From positions 1 to 46,022 of the forward strand of contig JAIRPP010000006.1 of the NCBI GenBank assembly GCA_031256955.1: 46,022 bases of DNA, given 5' to 3'. Position 1 is the stretch's first letter. Each line of letters starts with the position of its first letter. Under the pieces are notes generated by a model, which did not search any database, had not been told where the DNA came from, and worked only from the letters and a program-made list of their open reading frames with translations. Positions 22,361 through 32,500 of the stretch are shown piece after piece. Source of the DNA: Candidatus Methanoplasma sp. GTDB taxonomy: Archaea; Thermoplasmatota; Thermoplasmata; Methanomassiliicoccales; Methanomethylophilaceae. A program made the translations under genes and the position numbers.

Positions 22361-25159
22361 TCACTCGCCTCCTTCCTCGTAGTCGGTCTCCAGGCTGTCG
22401 TAGTCCTCGCCGGCGTCGTCCTCCGAGCACTCCAGCTCGTCCTTCTCCCTGGCGCCGTAGTCCTCTCCGACGTCGCGGTCGTCGAGGCGGAGCAGCTCGT
22501 CCGCGTCGTCGCCGAACACCTCCGCGAAGAGGTCGTCCAGATCGATCGCCTTGCCCCTGACGGTCCTGGCCGGGTCCACCCCGTCCTCGCCGTACCTGAA
22601 CTGGACGACCGTGCCCACGGTGTTGCGGACGGTGCCGTCCTCGGTGAGCTTCAGGTCCTCCAGGGCGGAGACCAGCCTCCTCTGCATGTACCCGGACCTG
22701 GACGTCCTGACCGCGGTGTCCACCAGCCCCTCCCTGCCTCCCATGGCGTGGAAGAAGAACTCGGTGGGGCTGAGCCCGGACTTGTACGAGTTGGAGCAGA
22801 AGCCCCTGGCGTACGCGCCCAGGTCCCCCTTGGGGAAGTGCGGGAGGGTCCTGTTCCAGTACCCCCTCGACAGCCTGTCCCCGCGGACGGACTGCTGCCC
22901 CACGCAGCCCGCCATCTGGGACAGGTTGAGCATGGAGCCCCTGGCGCCGGCCTTGGCCATTATGACCGCGGGGTTGGTCATCCCGAGGTGCTTCCCGGCG
23001 ACGCGCCCCGCCTCGTCCCTGGCGTGCCCGAGGACCTTCATTATCTCGACCTCCAGCGTCTCGCGCAGGGACCGGCCGGGCATCTGGTCCAGGGTGCCCT
23101 CCTGGTACGACTCCACGAGCTTCGACACCTGGTCTATGCACTCCTGGTTGTAGTCCTGTATCTGGTTGGCCGCCGCCTCCGGTATGTCCTCGTCGCCTAT
23201 CCCCGTGCTGAACCCGTGGTTCATGAGGGCGCCCAGGGCGAGCCTGGTGACCTCGTTCACGAAGCGGGCCGCGCGCTCGGACCCGTAGTCCCTGGCGATC
23301 CTGTCGAGGATCTTGCCCTTGCTGTTGCCTATGCCCTTGGCGTCGATGGTGCCGCAGAGCAGCTTCCCGCCGCGTATCTTGACGTACGCGTCGGACTCGC
23401 ACTGCTCCTTCTTGCAGGATTCGCAGTTCTGGCATATGTTGGATTTGAACGTGGTCCGGAAGTCCTCCGGGAGCACGACCGAGAACAGCTGCCTGCCGGT
23501 CCAGTACTCCCCGTTCTCGTCGGACGCCGGCGGGGGTATCTCGACCCCGGGGAGCTTGGACAGGATGTTCATCGCGGCCATCCTGTCGAACCTGGGGTTG
23601 TCGTGGGTGAGGAAGTACGCCCCCGTGATGTGGTCGTGGATGGCCCCGATGATGGGCCCGCCGTACCTGGGGGACAGTATGTTCTCCTGCACCTGCATCA
23701 GTATGCGCGCCTCGGCGCGGGCCTCGTCGGACTGCAGCACGTGCAGGTTCATCTCGTCCCCGTCGAAGTCGGCGTTGTACGGGGGGCAGTCGCACAGGTT
23801 GAACCTGAAAGTCCTGCCGCCCATGATCCTGACGCGGTGCGCCATCATGGACATCCTGTGGAGCGAGGGCTGCCTGTTGAACAGGGCCACGTCGCCGTCC
23901 ATGAGCTGCCTCTCCACCACGTACTCGAGGTCCAGGTTCTCCGCCACCTCCGCCGCGTTGCGCTGGGTGACCCTGATCCTCCTGCCGTCGGGCCTTATGA
24001 CGTAGTTGACGCCGGGGGCGTACGGCCCCGCGCCGGGAGACTCGGGGCCGCGGGCCACCAGCTCCTTGACCTTGGCTATGTTGTGCTCGTTGACCTGGAC
24101 CGGGACCGTGAGCTCCCTGGCCGCCTTCTCCGGGACCCCCACCTCGTTTATGGACAGGAGGGGGTCGGGGGATATCACCGTGCGGGCGGAGAAGTTCACG
24201 CGCTTCCCGGACAGGTTGGACCTGAAGCGGCCCTCCTTCCCCTTGAGCCTCTGCGCGAGGGTCTTCAGCGGGCGCCCGGACCTGTGCCTGGCGGGCGGTA
24301 TGCCCGAGGTCTGGTTGTCGAAGTAGGTGGTGACGTGGTACTGGAGCAGCTCCCACAGGTCCTCCACGATCAGCTGCGGGGCGCCGGCGTCGCGGTTCTC
24401 CCTCAGCCTCTGGTTGATCCTGAGCACGTCCACGAGCTTGTGCGTGAGGTCGTCCTCGGACCTGTCCCCGGAATCCAGGGTTATGGAGGGCCTGACCGTG
24501 ACGGGCGGGACCGCCAGTGCGGTGAGTATCATCCACTCGGGCCTGCACGTGGACGGGTCCATCCCGAGGGTCTTGAGGTCCTCGTCGGGTATGCGCTCCA
24601 GCCTCTCGCGCACCTCCTTGGGCGTGAGCTTGTGGTTGTCGTCCACCTCCCTGAAGGTGGTGGGCTTGTCCAGCTTGATCTTTATCTGCTCCGCGTTGCA
24701 GTAGGGGCAGACCCCGCGGGTGGACGCGTCCTTGGCGGTCTCCTTGGAGAAGTTCTTCAGGTCCACCGTGCCGCCGCCCATGTCCTTCATGTCGCTCATG
24801 TCGGTCCTGCGGGACTTGATCTGGTCCTCGCTCAGCATTATCCTGCCGCAGGAGCGGCAGGTGCTCTCCAGCATGAGCTTTATGTCCTTCACGAACCCGA
24901 CGTGTATGACGGGCATCGCCAGGTCTATGTGGCCGAAGTGGCCGGGGCACTCGTCGACCTTGCACCCGCAGGTCTTGCAGCGCAGCCCGGGCTCGATGAC
25001 TCCCATGTGCGGGTCCATCAGCCCCATCTCTATGGGGTACCCCTCGTCGTCGTAGGTGTCGGCAGTTATGATCTTGGTGGCCGACATCTTCCTTATCTCC
25101 TCCGGGGAGACGCAGGAGAACTTGACCGATCCGATCCTTTTCGTGATTCCGCGCATCAT
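22361..25159 (-). CDS. rpoA1: RNA polymerase subunit A' with acidic C-terminal tail
   Basis: The 932-residue product contains the catalytic Mg2+ site [10 protein letters not shown] and N-terminal zinc motifs ([22 protein letters not shown]). [17 protein letters not shown] and [13 protein letters not shown] flank the active centre. The last ~55 residues are strongly acidic ([20 protein letters not shown] and [14 protein letters not shown]), which I do not associate with typical A'. The start is the first of two tandem ATGs at 25159, overlapping the rpoB stop (ATGA). The A'/A'' split lies at the usual archaeal point, one base apart. Confidence 0.95.
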   Translation of the reverse strand: MMRGITKRIGSVKFSCVSPEEIRKMSATKIITADTYDDEGYPIEMGLMDPHMGVIEPGLRCKTCGCKVDECPGHFGHIDLAMPVIHVGFVKDIKLMLESTCRSCGRIMLSEDQIKSRRTDMSDMKDMGGGTVDLKNFSKETAKDASTRGVCPYCNAEQIKIKLDKPTTFREVDDNHKLTPKEVRERLERIPDEDLKTLGMDPSTCRPEWMILTALAVPPVTVRPSITLDSGDRSEDDLTHKLVDVLRINQRLRENRDAGAPQLIVEDLWELLQYHVTTYFDNQTSGIPPARHRSGRPLKTLAQRLKGKEGRFRSNLSGKRVNFSARTVISPDPLLSINEVGVPEKAARELTVPVQVNEHNIAKVKELVARGPESPGAGPYAPGVNYVIRPDGRRIRVTQRNAAEVAENLDLEYVVERQLMDGDVALFNRQPSLHRMSMMAHRVRIMGGRTFRFNLCDCPPYNADFDGDEMNLHVLQSDEARAEARILMQVQENILSPRYGGPIIGAIHDHITGAYFLTHDNPRFDRMAAMNILSKLPGVEIPPPASDENGEYWTGRQLFSVVLPEDFRTTFKSNICQNCESCKKEQCESDAYVKIRGGKLLCGTIDAKGIGNSKGKILDRIARDYGSERAARFVNEVTRLALGALMNHGFSTGIGDEDIPEAAANQIQDYNQECIDQVSKLVESYQEGTLDQMPGRSLRETLEVEIMKVLGHARDEAGRVAGKHLGMTNPAVIMAKAGARGSMLNLSQMAGCVGQQSVRGDRLSRGYWNRTLPHFPKGDLGAYARGFCSNSYKSGLSPTEFFFHAMGGREGLVDTAVRTSRSGYMQRRLVSALEDLKLTEDGTVRNTVGTVVQFRYGEDGVDPARTVRGKAIDLDDLFAEVFGDDADELLRLDDRDVGEDYGAREKDELECSEDDAGEDYDSLETDYEEGGE

Positions 25160-28100
25160 TTGAGGTCCTCCAGCTGAAGCCTCATGGCCACGCCAAGAGA
25201 CAGAAGCTCGTCGATCAGGAGCTTGAACGCATACGAGGTCTGAACCAGGTGTATGCTGGCGTTGTTCTTGCAGACGGGGCAGTAGAGCGACCCGTGGCGG
25301 TCCATTATGGCTATGTGGCCGCAGTTGGGGTTGCCGCAGACGTACTGCTGGGTCCCGTCGGACTCGTCCAGCAGGCGGTCCTTGATGACCATGGCCGCGC
25401 CGTGCCCTATCAGGCAGTCGCGCTCCATCTCCCCGAACCTCAGGCCTCCCTGCCTGGAGCGCCCCTCGGTGGGCTGGCGGGTGAGTATCTGCACCGGCCC
25501 CCTGGAGCGCACGTGCATCTTCCCGCTGACCATGTGGTGCAGCTTCTCGTAGAAGATGACTCCCGTGTACACGTCGGTCTGGATCATGCGCCCGGTCTTC
25601 CCGTCGTACATGATCTCCTTCCCGTTGTAAGCGAAGCCGTGCCTGAGCAGGCCGTCGCGGATGGACTGCTCGTTCTCCCCGGAGAACGCGGTCCCGTCTA
25701 TCTTGCGGCCGTCCATGGACCCGACCTTGCCCGCGATCATCTCGAGCACGTGCCCGATGGTCATGCGGGAGGGTATCCCGTGGGGGTTCACCACCAGGTC
25801 GGGGGTTATGCCGGTCGCGGTGAAGGGCATGTCGCACTGGTCGACCAGCAGCCCCACCACCCCCTTCTGCCCGAACCTGGAGCAGAACTTGTCGCCCAGC
25901 TCGGGTATCCTCTCGTCCCTGACCTTGACGCGCACCAGGCGGGACCCGTTCTCCGACTCGGTCACCATGACGGAGTCGACGTATCCCTTCTCGCCGGGCC
26001 TCACGGTCACCGACGTCTCCCTGCGCTTCTGGGGCGTGAGGAAGTCGGTCTCCTCCTCGAGGAACCTGGGCGGGGAGGTCTTCCCTATCAGGACGTTGCT
26101 CCCGGTGACCTCCGACTCGGGGGAGATCAGCCCGTCCTCGCCGAGGGCGGCGTACGCGAAGTCGGCGCGGGCGCCCATTATGTCGGGCGAGGGTATCTCG
26201 AAGTGGTCCTCCTGCCCGCCGGGGTAGCGGCGCTCCTCCACGCGGTAGGACCTCATGAACGAGGACCTCCCGAGGCCCCTCTGGACCGAGCTGCGGTTCA
26301 TGACCAGCGCGTCCTCTATGTTGTACCCGTGGTACGACAGGACCGCCACGCAGAAGTTCTGCCCGGCGGGCCTGTGGTCGTAGCCCATGAACTCCATGGT
26401 CTGCGTCTGCACCATGGGGACCTCGGGGTAGTGCATTATGTGGCCCCTGGTGTCGGGCCTTATGCGGTAGTTGGCCGCGGGGATCCCCAGGGCCTGCTTC
26501 GCCATCCCCGCGCCCATCGTGACACGGGGCGCGGAGTTGTGCTCGGGGTACGGGACTATGCCGGACGCCACGCCCAGGATGACCATGGGGTCTATCTCCA
26601 TGTGCGTGTGGTCGCGGGTGACCTTGGTGGGCACGGTGGTCTCCTTCCTGCACCACCTGCACTTCAGGACCGCATCCTCCTCCCTGCCGGGGTTCATCCA
26701 GTCCACGTCGTTGTGGGACAGGGCGTGCTTGCAGTGCTCGCACCTGTTCGGGACGTCGAAGGCGTCGACGAGGATCAGCGCGTCCTCCTCCTCCTCCGCG
26801 TCTATCCATTCCATCGCGCCCTCGCGGAACATGTCCCTCCAGGAGACCTTCCCGTCGCGTATCCCCTCGACGTGCTTCCTGGTGAGCATCGTCCTGCCCT
26901 CCTTGAGTATGAGGAGGGGGCGCCTGAGGCGGCCCTCGTCGCAGTTGATGACGACCTCCTTCATCTCGCTGTCGTGGCGGACGTTGACGCTGTCGGAGAG
27001 TATCCCGTACCTCCTGCGGTCGCGGATCTCCCAGACCAGCTTCTCGGGGGACTTGTGCGTCCCCACCAGGTCCCCGTTGACGTACACGCGGGTGCCGTCC
27101 TCCTTGACGGACCCCAGGCCGAGGTCCTTGAGGACCCATTTCATGTCGGACTCGGGGAAGCTCTCGGACACGTCTATTATGAGCGCGGCGTTCTTGACCA
27201 GCCCGCAGTTCTGCCCCTCGGGGGTCTCGGACGGGCACAGCCTCCCCCACTGGGTGGGGTGCAGGTCCCTGGCCTCGAAGTGCGGCTGGCTCCTGGTCAG
27301 CGAGGACGTTATCCTCCTGAGGTGGGACATGGCCGACATGTTGGACGTCCTGTCCAGAAGCTGCGAGACCCCGGCGCGGCCGCCGACCCAGTTGCCTGTG
27401 GCGAGCGCGTGGAGCAGCTTGTGCGTGAGCAGGTCGGGGCGTATGGACGAGGCTATGTTGAGCTCGTTCTTCTTCCTCCCCCAGTTCCTCTCCAGCTGGT
27501 ACTTGAGGTCCTTCATGAGGCTGCTCAGGCTGGTCCTGAAGAGGTCCTCCATCAGGTCCCCGGACAGCTTGAGCCTCTTGTTGGCGTAGTGGTCCTTGTC
27601 GTCCTCCTTCCTCTTGCCGAGGGAGAGCTCCAGGACCGAGCGCGCTATGCGCCCGAGGAATATGGCCTTCTTCATGCGGTCCGCCTCGGTGTCGCCGAGG
27701 TGGGGCAGGAGGGAGTGGTCGAGTATGCTCTCGACCTTCTTGATCCTGTACTCCTTGGCCTGGCCCGCCGCGAAGTTCCTCTCCAGGTACAGTATGGCGT
27801 CCTCCCTGGTGTGGTAGCCGCTGGGGGGGTACGCCTTCTTGTCCATGGAGTTCTCGATGTTGGCGTAGACTATGTTCGCCATGGCCTCGTCCGAGACGAT
27901 GGTGTCGTAGATCTCCTGGTCCGACTCCATCCCGAGCGCCTTCATGAGCGCTATGATCGGGATCGCGCCGGACGCCACGGGGACGGTGACCATGACCATG
28001 CCGTCCTTCTTCTTCTCGACGAGGGTCAGCGCGCGGTAGCCGTCCTTCTGGGAGAAGACCTTGGCCATCTCGACCGCCGCGCCGTACCTCTCGCTGTACT

Positions 28101-28755
28101 CGACCATGACCCTGTTGGGGGCCAGGTCCTCGAGGGTGATGAGGGTCCTCTCGGTCCCGCCTATTATGAAGTAGCCCCCGGGCTCCCTGGGGTCCTCCTT
28201 CTGCTTGACGAGCTCCTGGAGGTACTCCTCGTCGGTGAGCTTGCGGTCCAGGCGCGCCCCCAGGACCTCCGGGTTGAGGTTGCAGCCCTTGGACCTGACC
28301 ATCATGGGCAGGTCCCCGACGCGGATCCACCTGTCGCTCTCGGGCATCTCCTTCTCGACCCCGTCCTCGTACACGTCGAACCTGACGAACACGGGCGACA
28401 GGTAGTTGAGGTTCCTGAGCCTGGCCTCCATCGGGGTGAGCTCGTGGCTGTACCCGTTGGCCTCCATGACCTTGGGGTACTCTATCTTGATGGTGGGCTT
28501 CGCGTTGGGGTCCACGGCGCCGTTGGCGCCCCTCTTGCGGCCTATGCGTATCTCTATGTTCCTGCCGGCCGTGCGCTCCGGGTCCAGCCTTATGACCCCG
28601 CGCTCCGCGTCGTCGGTGGGCACCCTGATGTCGTCGACGATCTTCTGCATCCTGCTGTTCCTGTTGCCGGGAGAGGCCAGGAAGTCGTCGAACGACGATA
28701 TGTGGTGGTTGACGATGTTCTTCTCGCTGAAATATAACTTTACAAGATCCCTCAA
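25156..28755 (-). CDS. rpoB: RNA polymerase subunit B (single-chain)
   Basis: The 1199-residue product is an unsplit B subunit; many other methanogens split it into B' and B''. Key segments are [31 protein letters not shown] (catalytic Lys region) and two zinc motifs: CEHCKHAL...CRWCRKE and [10 protein letters not shown]...YCPVC. The start is a TTG at 28755, supported by GGGGTGA five bases upstream and by the five-base distance from rpoH; the next Met is at residue 36, inside conserved sequence. It is part of the rpoH-B-A1-A2 operon. Confidence 0.96.
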   Translation of the reverse strand: MRDLVKLYFSEKNIVNHHISSFDDFLASPGNRNSRMQKIVDDIRVPTDDAERGVIRLDPERTAGRNIEIRIGRKRGANGAVDPNAKPTIKIEYPKVMEANGYSHELTPMEARLRNLNYLSPVFVRFDVYEDGVEKEMPESDRWIRVGDLPMMVRSKGCNLNPEVLGARLDRKLTDEEYLQELVKQKEDPREPGGYFIIGGTERTLITLEDLAPNRVMVEYSERYGAAVEMAKVFSQKDGYRALTLVEKKKDGMVMVTVPVASGAIPIIALMKALGMESDQEIYDTIVSDEAMANIVYANIENSMDKKAYPPSGYHTREDAILYLERNFAAGQAKEYRIKKVESILDHSLLPHLGDTEADRMKKAIFLGRIARSVLELSLGKRKEDDKDHYANKRLKLSGDLMEDLFRTSLSSLMKDLKYQLERNWGRKKNELNIASSIRPDLLTHKLLHALATGNWVGGRAGVSQLLDRTSNMSAMSHLRRITSSLTRSQPHFEARDLHPTQWGRLCPSETPEGQNCGLVKNAALIIDVSESFPESDMKWVLKDLGLGSVKEDGTRVYVNGDLVGTHKSPEKLVWEIRDRRRYGILSDSVNVRHDSEMKEVVINCDEGRLRRPLLILKEGRTMLTRKHVEGIRDGKVSWRDMFREGAMEWIDAEEEEDALILVDAFDVPNRCEHCKHALSHNDVDWMNPGREEDAVLKCRWCRKETTVPTKVTRDHTHMEIDPMVILGVASGIVPYPEHNSAPRVTMGAGMAKQALGIPAANYRIRPDTRGHIMHYPEVPMVQTQTMEFMGYDHRPAGQNFCVAVLSYHGYNIEDALVMNRSSVQRGLGRSSFMRSYRVEERRYPGGQEDHFEIPSPDIMGARADFAYAALGEDGLISPESEVTGSNVLIGKTSPPRFLEEETDFLTPQKRRETSVTVRPGEKGYVDSVMVTESENGSRLVRVKVRDERIPELGDKFCSRFGQKGVVGLLVDQCDMPFTATGITPDLVVNPHGIPSRMTIGHVLEMIAGKVGSMDGRKIDGTAFSGENEQSIRDGLLRHGFAYNGKEIMYDGKTGRMIQTDVYTGVIFYEKLHHMVSGKMHVRSRGPVQILTRQPTEGRSRQGGLRFGEMERDCLIGHGAAMVIKDRLLDESDGTQQYVCGNPNCGHIAIMDRHGSLYCPVCKNNASIHLVQTSYAFKLLIDELLSLGVAMRLQLEDLK

Positions 28756-28759
28756 ACGC

Positions 28760-29026
28760 TCACCCCTTCGTGACCAGCCGGTATGCTACGAACTCCAGCG
28801 CCGTGTCGCTCTTCCTGACTATGCGCACCACGCGCCCCTCCGCGATGGGGCCGTGGATGCTCTCGAGCACCTTTATCCCCGCGTCGCCGCACCTTATCTT
28901 CGGGAGCTGCTCCCTGGTCAGGCCCATGCCTTTCAGGACGCTCTCCGCCTCCTCCTCCGAGAGGAGGTGGTGTTCCGGCACGAGGACGTGCTTAAGTACG
29001 TTGAAACTGCTGTTTTCTGTTGCCAC
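28760..29026 (-). CDS. rpoH: RNA polymerase subunit H (Rpb5 C-terminal homologue)
   Basis: The 88-residue product contains [20 protein letters not shown] and the conserved end [20 protein letters not shown] ... VAYRLV, the archaeal H/eukaryotic Rpb5 assembly domain. Translation starts with GTG at 29026 after AGGTGA. That ribosome site includes the TGA of a 21-codon ORF just upstream. The N-terminus is slightly extended compared with the minimal archaeal H (~80 residues). Confidence 0.95.
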   Translation of the reverse strand: MATENSSFNVLKHVLVPEHHLLSEEEAESVLKGMGLTREQLPKIRCGDAGIKVLESIHGPIAEGRVVRIVRKSDTALEFVAYRLVTKG

Positions 29027-29030
29027 TTGT

Positions 29031-29096
29031 TCACCTTCTGTTGCTGTCCCGCACCCGGTCCGCGGGTAATTCGTTTGAGAAGTGCGCTTTGGTCAT
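29031..29096 (-). CDS. Putative 21-residue leader ORF of the RNA polymerase operon
   Basis: An ATG at 29096 preceded by the strong ribosome site GAGGAGAGG opens a 21-residue frame reading MTKAHFSNELPADRVRDSNR plus one Arg. Its TGA lies inside the AGGTGA ribosome site of rpoH, five bases before the rpoH GTG. The peptide matches no family I know. It could couple translation to rpoH or be a chance frame; the well-placed ribosome site is the main argument. Confidence 0.35.
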   Translation of the reverse strand: MTKAHFSNELPADRVRDSNRR

Positions 29097-29146
29097 TCCT
29101 CTCCTCATACTTGATCTGCCGTCGATCGCTCATGAAGAACCCACAG

Positions 29147-29220
29147 CGGGCCTGAAGGGATTCGAACCCTTGACCACCTGATTAAAAGTCAGATGCTCTA
29201 CCTAGCTGAGCTACAGGCCC
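29147..29220 (-). tRNA. tRNA-Lys (anticodon UUU)
   Basis: The minus strand folds into a full cloverleaf: acceptor GGGCCTG/CAGGCCC, D arm GCTC...GAGC, anticodon loop CTTTTAA giving UUU, T arm AAGGG-TTCGAAT-CCCTT, and discriminator G. There is no intron and CCA is not encoded. It lies upstream of, and in the same direction as, the leader ORF and rpoH. No clear TATA box separates them, so it may head the RNA polymerase transcript. Confidence 0.95.
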
Positions 29221-29529
29221 TTGGATATCTTGAAGCTCGTGGCGGATGATTGTTTTTTTGTATATAATGGCTTCCGTGAACGGAGCCCCGCCCCGGCGAT
29301 ATTGCGCGCTCTATGGGCGGGATCGTGTCGGGATACCGCTCGATGTGTACGCTATCATACAATTGATTTTATATTAGCTTCGCCGGAGACGCCGCGGCGG
29401 CGGCCCGGAAAGCGGCGGGAAAGACGATGAGGGGGTTCGAAAACCGGCCGGGAGCCGCCGGGAAAGGGTTTGGGAAAGGGTTTGGGATTTGGATGTGAGG
29501 GGTTTGGCGGGGCGGCTGGCGCCCCGGGG
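29221..29529. other. Intergenic region with GGGTTTGG repeats
   Basis: The 309 bases hold the tRNA-Lys promoter at the left and a second AT-rich TATA-like patch (TTTTATATTA, about 29365-29374) whose target is unclear. A run of GGGAAAGGGTTTGGG-type repeats at about 29460-29510 follows, immediately past the end of the giant surface gene. No full-size gene is present. A 23-codon rightward frame (ATG 29427 to TGA 29498) spans the repeats and is probably chance. Confidence 0.4.
29258..29269 (-). promoter_or_regulatory. TATA promoter of tRNA-Lys (and possibly the RNA polymerase operon)
   Basis: The minus strand reads CATTATATACAA followed by an A-run. Transcription would begin near 29238, about 18 bases before the mature tRNA. 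Confidence 0.6.
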
Positions 29530-32500
29530 TCAGAGGGCCTCTATCGTTATGTCCCCCACGACCTCCCTCCCGGGTATGACGTACCCGCCGTCGCGGACCT
29601 CCGGGGCCCTCCATTCGATCTCCTCCTCGTCCCTCCCGTCGTCCACCCTGTACCTCACGGGCTTCTCCGGCTCTCCCTCGACGGAGAAGCAGTAGTCCGA
29701 CTTCCTGTAGGCCTTGTCCCTCCCGATTATCTCGGTGAGCTCGGACTCGACCTTTATCACGTCGTACCTCCGCCTGAGCAGGAAGAGCAGCAGAAGGAAC
29801 AGGAGCAGCAGGAGGAGGGCCGCCGCGATGATCACGGCCCACGAGGCTATGCCCCCGTCGGAAGCCTGGGACCCCTCCGCCGCCAGGACGGCGGTGAGAT
29901 CCGCCCCGCCCTGAGGCATCACGAAGCTGAACATGGCGCTGCCGCTGATCTGCGTGCCCGTCCATCCCGTGAACCTGTACCCGTCGTCGGGCGTGACCCT
30001 GACGGACACGAAGTCCCCCGCCTCGACGGGCACCATGCCCGAATAGGCGGAGTAGTCCAGGAACTGGGCGGTCATCCCTATGCTGTACTCGAGCTTGCCC
30101 TCGCCGCCCTCTATGCGCAGCATGAGGAACGGGGTCACGGGCGCGGAGACCACGGCTATGGAGTGGTTCGACCGGACGTTGGAGAACGTGTACGCCATGC
30201 CTGCGGGCACGCCCACGCTGGACCCGTCGACTATGACGTCCGCCACCTCCATCCCGTCGCGGGCGGAGAACGAGAACGTCCTGCTCCCGCCGGAGGCCAC
30301 CGACACCGTCCCGGACGGGTCTATCGACGAGCCCGTGTCGGACGACGCCGTTATGGTGTACGTCACGGGGGCGGGCGGCTGGTACGGGTCGTCGGGGCCG
30401 CCGGGCCCCTCCGGCCCCGGGACGTACGGCTCGTCGCTCTCGAACGCCGCTATGGCTGTGTATTCGGACGACGCCGCGACCTCGTGGGTGAAGCTCTGCT
30501 CCTCCCCCGCCGCGTCCCCGGTCCACTCGACGAAGTCGCTCCCATCCGCAGGGACCGCCCTGACGCCGACCCGGCTCCCGGCATCCAGGAACAGGCCTCC
30601 GTCGAAGGCGAACGACCCGTACCTGTCCACGGTCAGCTCGACGTGCCCGCTGCCGGTGTGGCCCACCGTCATCATCCCGAAGGAGTCCCCCGACGTGAAC
30701 ACCGCCTGCACGGAGTGGGCCCCGTCGGGGTAGCTCACGGATATGGACAGGCTCGGGCGAGCCGGATCCACGATCCCGTCGCGGACGAAGAACTGGAACC
30801 TCCCGTCGGGCTCTTCGGCCTCGCCTATGGCGACCGCTTCGCCGCCGTCGACGGGGAACGAGATGCCCTTCGTCGCGTACGTGTTCGAGCCGTCCGTGGA
30901 GAACGTTATGCTGCCCCGCCCCTCCGAGGAGAGGTTCAGCACATAGGTGGTCAGTGTGTCCGTGAAGCGCGCGACGACCGAGTGGTCCCCGCCGACGATG
31001 GTCAGCTTCGGGTCGTAGGCGGGCGGGACCGCGGCCTCCCCGTCGAGGTCGAAGAACTGGAACCTGCCCGCGTCCTCGCGGTACCCTATGCTCAGGCTGA
31101 CCCCGTCGTCCACGTACAGGGTGTACGTCGTAGCGTGGAACAGGCTCCTGAACTCCCCGACGGGGTTCTCGTGGGACGCGGGGAGCAGCCCGAAGGTTAT
31201 GTAGCCGGACCCGACGGTCGACATCTCCACCGCATACACGTTCGTCCCGTCCGCGGTGAAGCAGGCGGTTGCCGAGTACATGCCTCCCGCGACCCCGTTC
31301 ACGGTCATGCCGCTCTGGAGCCTCGCGACCGGCTGGAGGTCCCCGGGGCCCATGTACGCGAAGTACTGGAACATGCCGCCGGCAGAGACCGCCTCCAGCG
31401 AGACGGCGTCCCCCTCCGCCGCGTACAGGTCCCATCCGCTCCCGGAATACTCCCCGGAAACCCCTCCGACGCTATAAGCGATCTTGCCCGCCCCGCGGGT
31501 GGACAGCGACACCTCGTACGCGTCCAGGCCGCTGGCGAACCACGCGGCGATCGAGTGGTTCCCGGAGGAGTATGTCCTGGAATCGACGTACTCCGGCGCC
31601 CCGTCGGCTATGAACGCGTTGAACCGCTCGCCCGGCTCGCTCGTGTGCCCTATGGCCACGGTGGACCCCGTCGGCGCGTAGAGCGTGTAAGACGGGACGG
31701 AATCCGACGACCTGAACGTCGCCGTCTTGCCCGGGATCGAGCTCGGCGAGGCGGTTATCCCGCCGTTCCCGATGGTGGACAGGGTTATGGCGTACGTCGT
31801 CTGGCCCGCGTTCGTGAAGTGCGCCGTCACCTCGTGCGGCGACCTCACCGCAATCTCCAGGGAGGCCGTCAGCAGGAGGCCGCTCGGCGCGGAGCCCTCC
31901 GTGAACCCGATGAAGTGCGCGCCTGGCATCTCCTCCTCGCCTATGCGCACGACGTCCTCGTTGTCCACGTACATCTCGTACCTGGACGAGGAGACGGACT
32001 TGAACCTGGCGTACTCGCCGTCGCCCATCGTGTCCAGCCAGAACGTGATGTATCCGTCCCCGGTCGTGCCCAGGCTCACCAGGTGCGCGCCCGCCGTCTC
32101 GGCGAAGACCGCCGTGACGGAGTGCGCGCCCGTCGTGTTCGCGGCGAACGTCAGCGAGGGCGCCGCCTGCGGGCCGGAGTACCTGCTGCCGGACGTCTCG
32201 AAGTACTGGAAGACCCCTGCGGAATGCCCCACCTGGACCGAGTCCGACGAGTCCACGTACAGCCTGTACGGGTTGGATACGGGGTTGCTCAGGCTCACCG
32301 TCGCGCCGCCGCCTATCCTGAAGGTCACGCTCCCTTCGCCGCGCTTGGACAGGTCGATGCTGTAGTCGCCCGCCCCCTTGGTGAAGCGCGCCGTCACGTC
32401 GTACAACGTCCCCGCCTGCGGGGAGGTTATGCTGAACGGGGCCAAGACGACCTCGGAGGGGGTCCCGCCCCTGGAGAGCTCGAAGTACTGGAAGTGCCCG

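Noticed and set aside
22361-28330. A 1989-residue leftward frame spanning rpoB and rpoA1, and similarly long frames antisense or out of phase to other genes (for example 4588-6033, 13349-16753, 25249-28737)
   Set aside because: These are Arg/Gly/Pro-rich or His/Val-rich shadow translations typical of high-GC DNA and overlap genes with clear family motifs. Only the terminal part of the 28330 frame, from 25159, is real (rpoA1).
29034-29133. Longer frame starting at 29133 running through the tRNA-rpoH spacer into rpoH out of phase
   Set aside because: Its second half is an out-of-frame shadow of rpoH and ends in a poly-Arg run; the shorter leader frame at 29096 has a better ribosome site.
29427-29498. 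23-codon rightward frame with GKGFGKGFG
   Set aside because: It simply translates the GGGAAAGGGTTT repeat; no clear promoter at the right distance and no other support.
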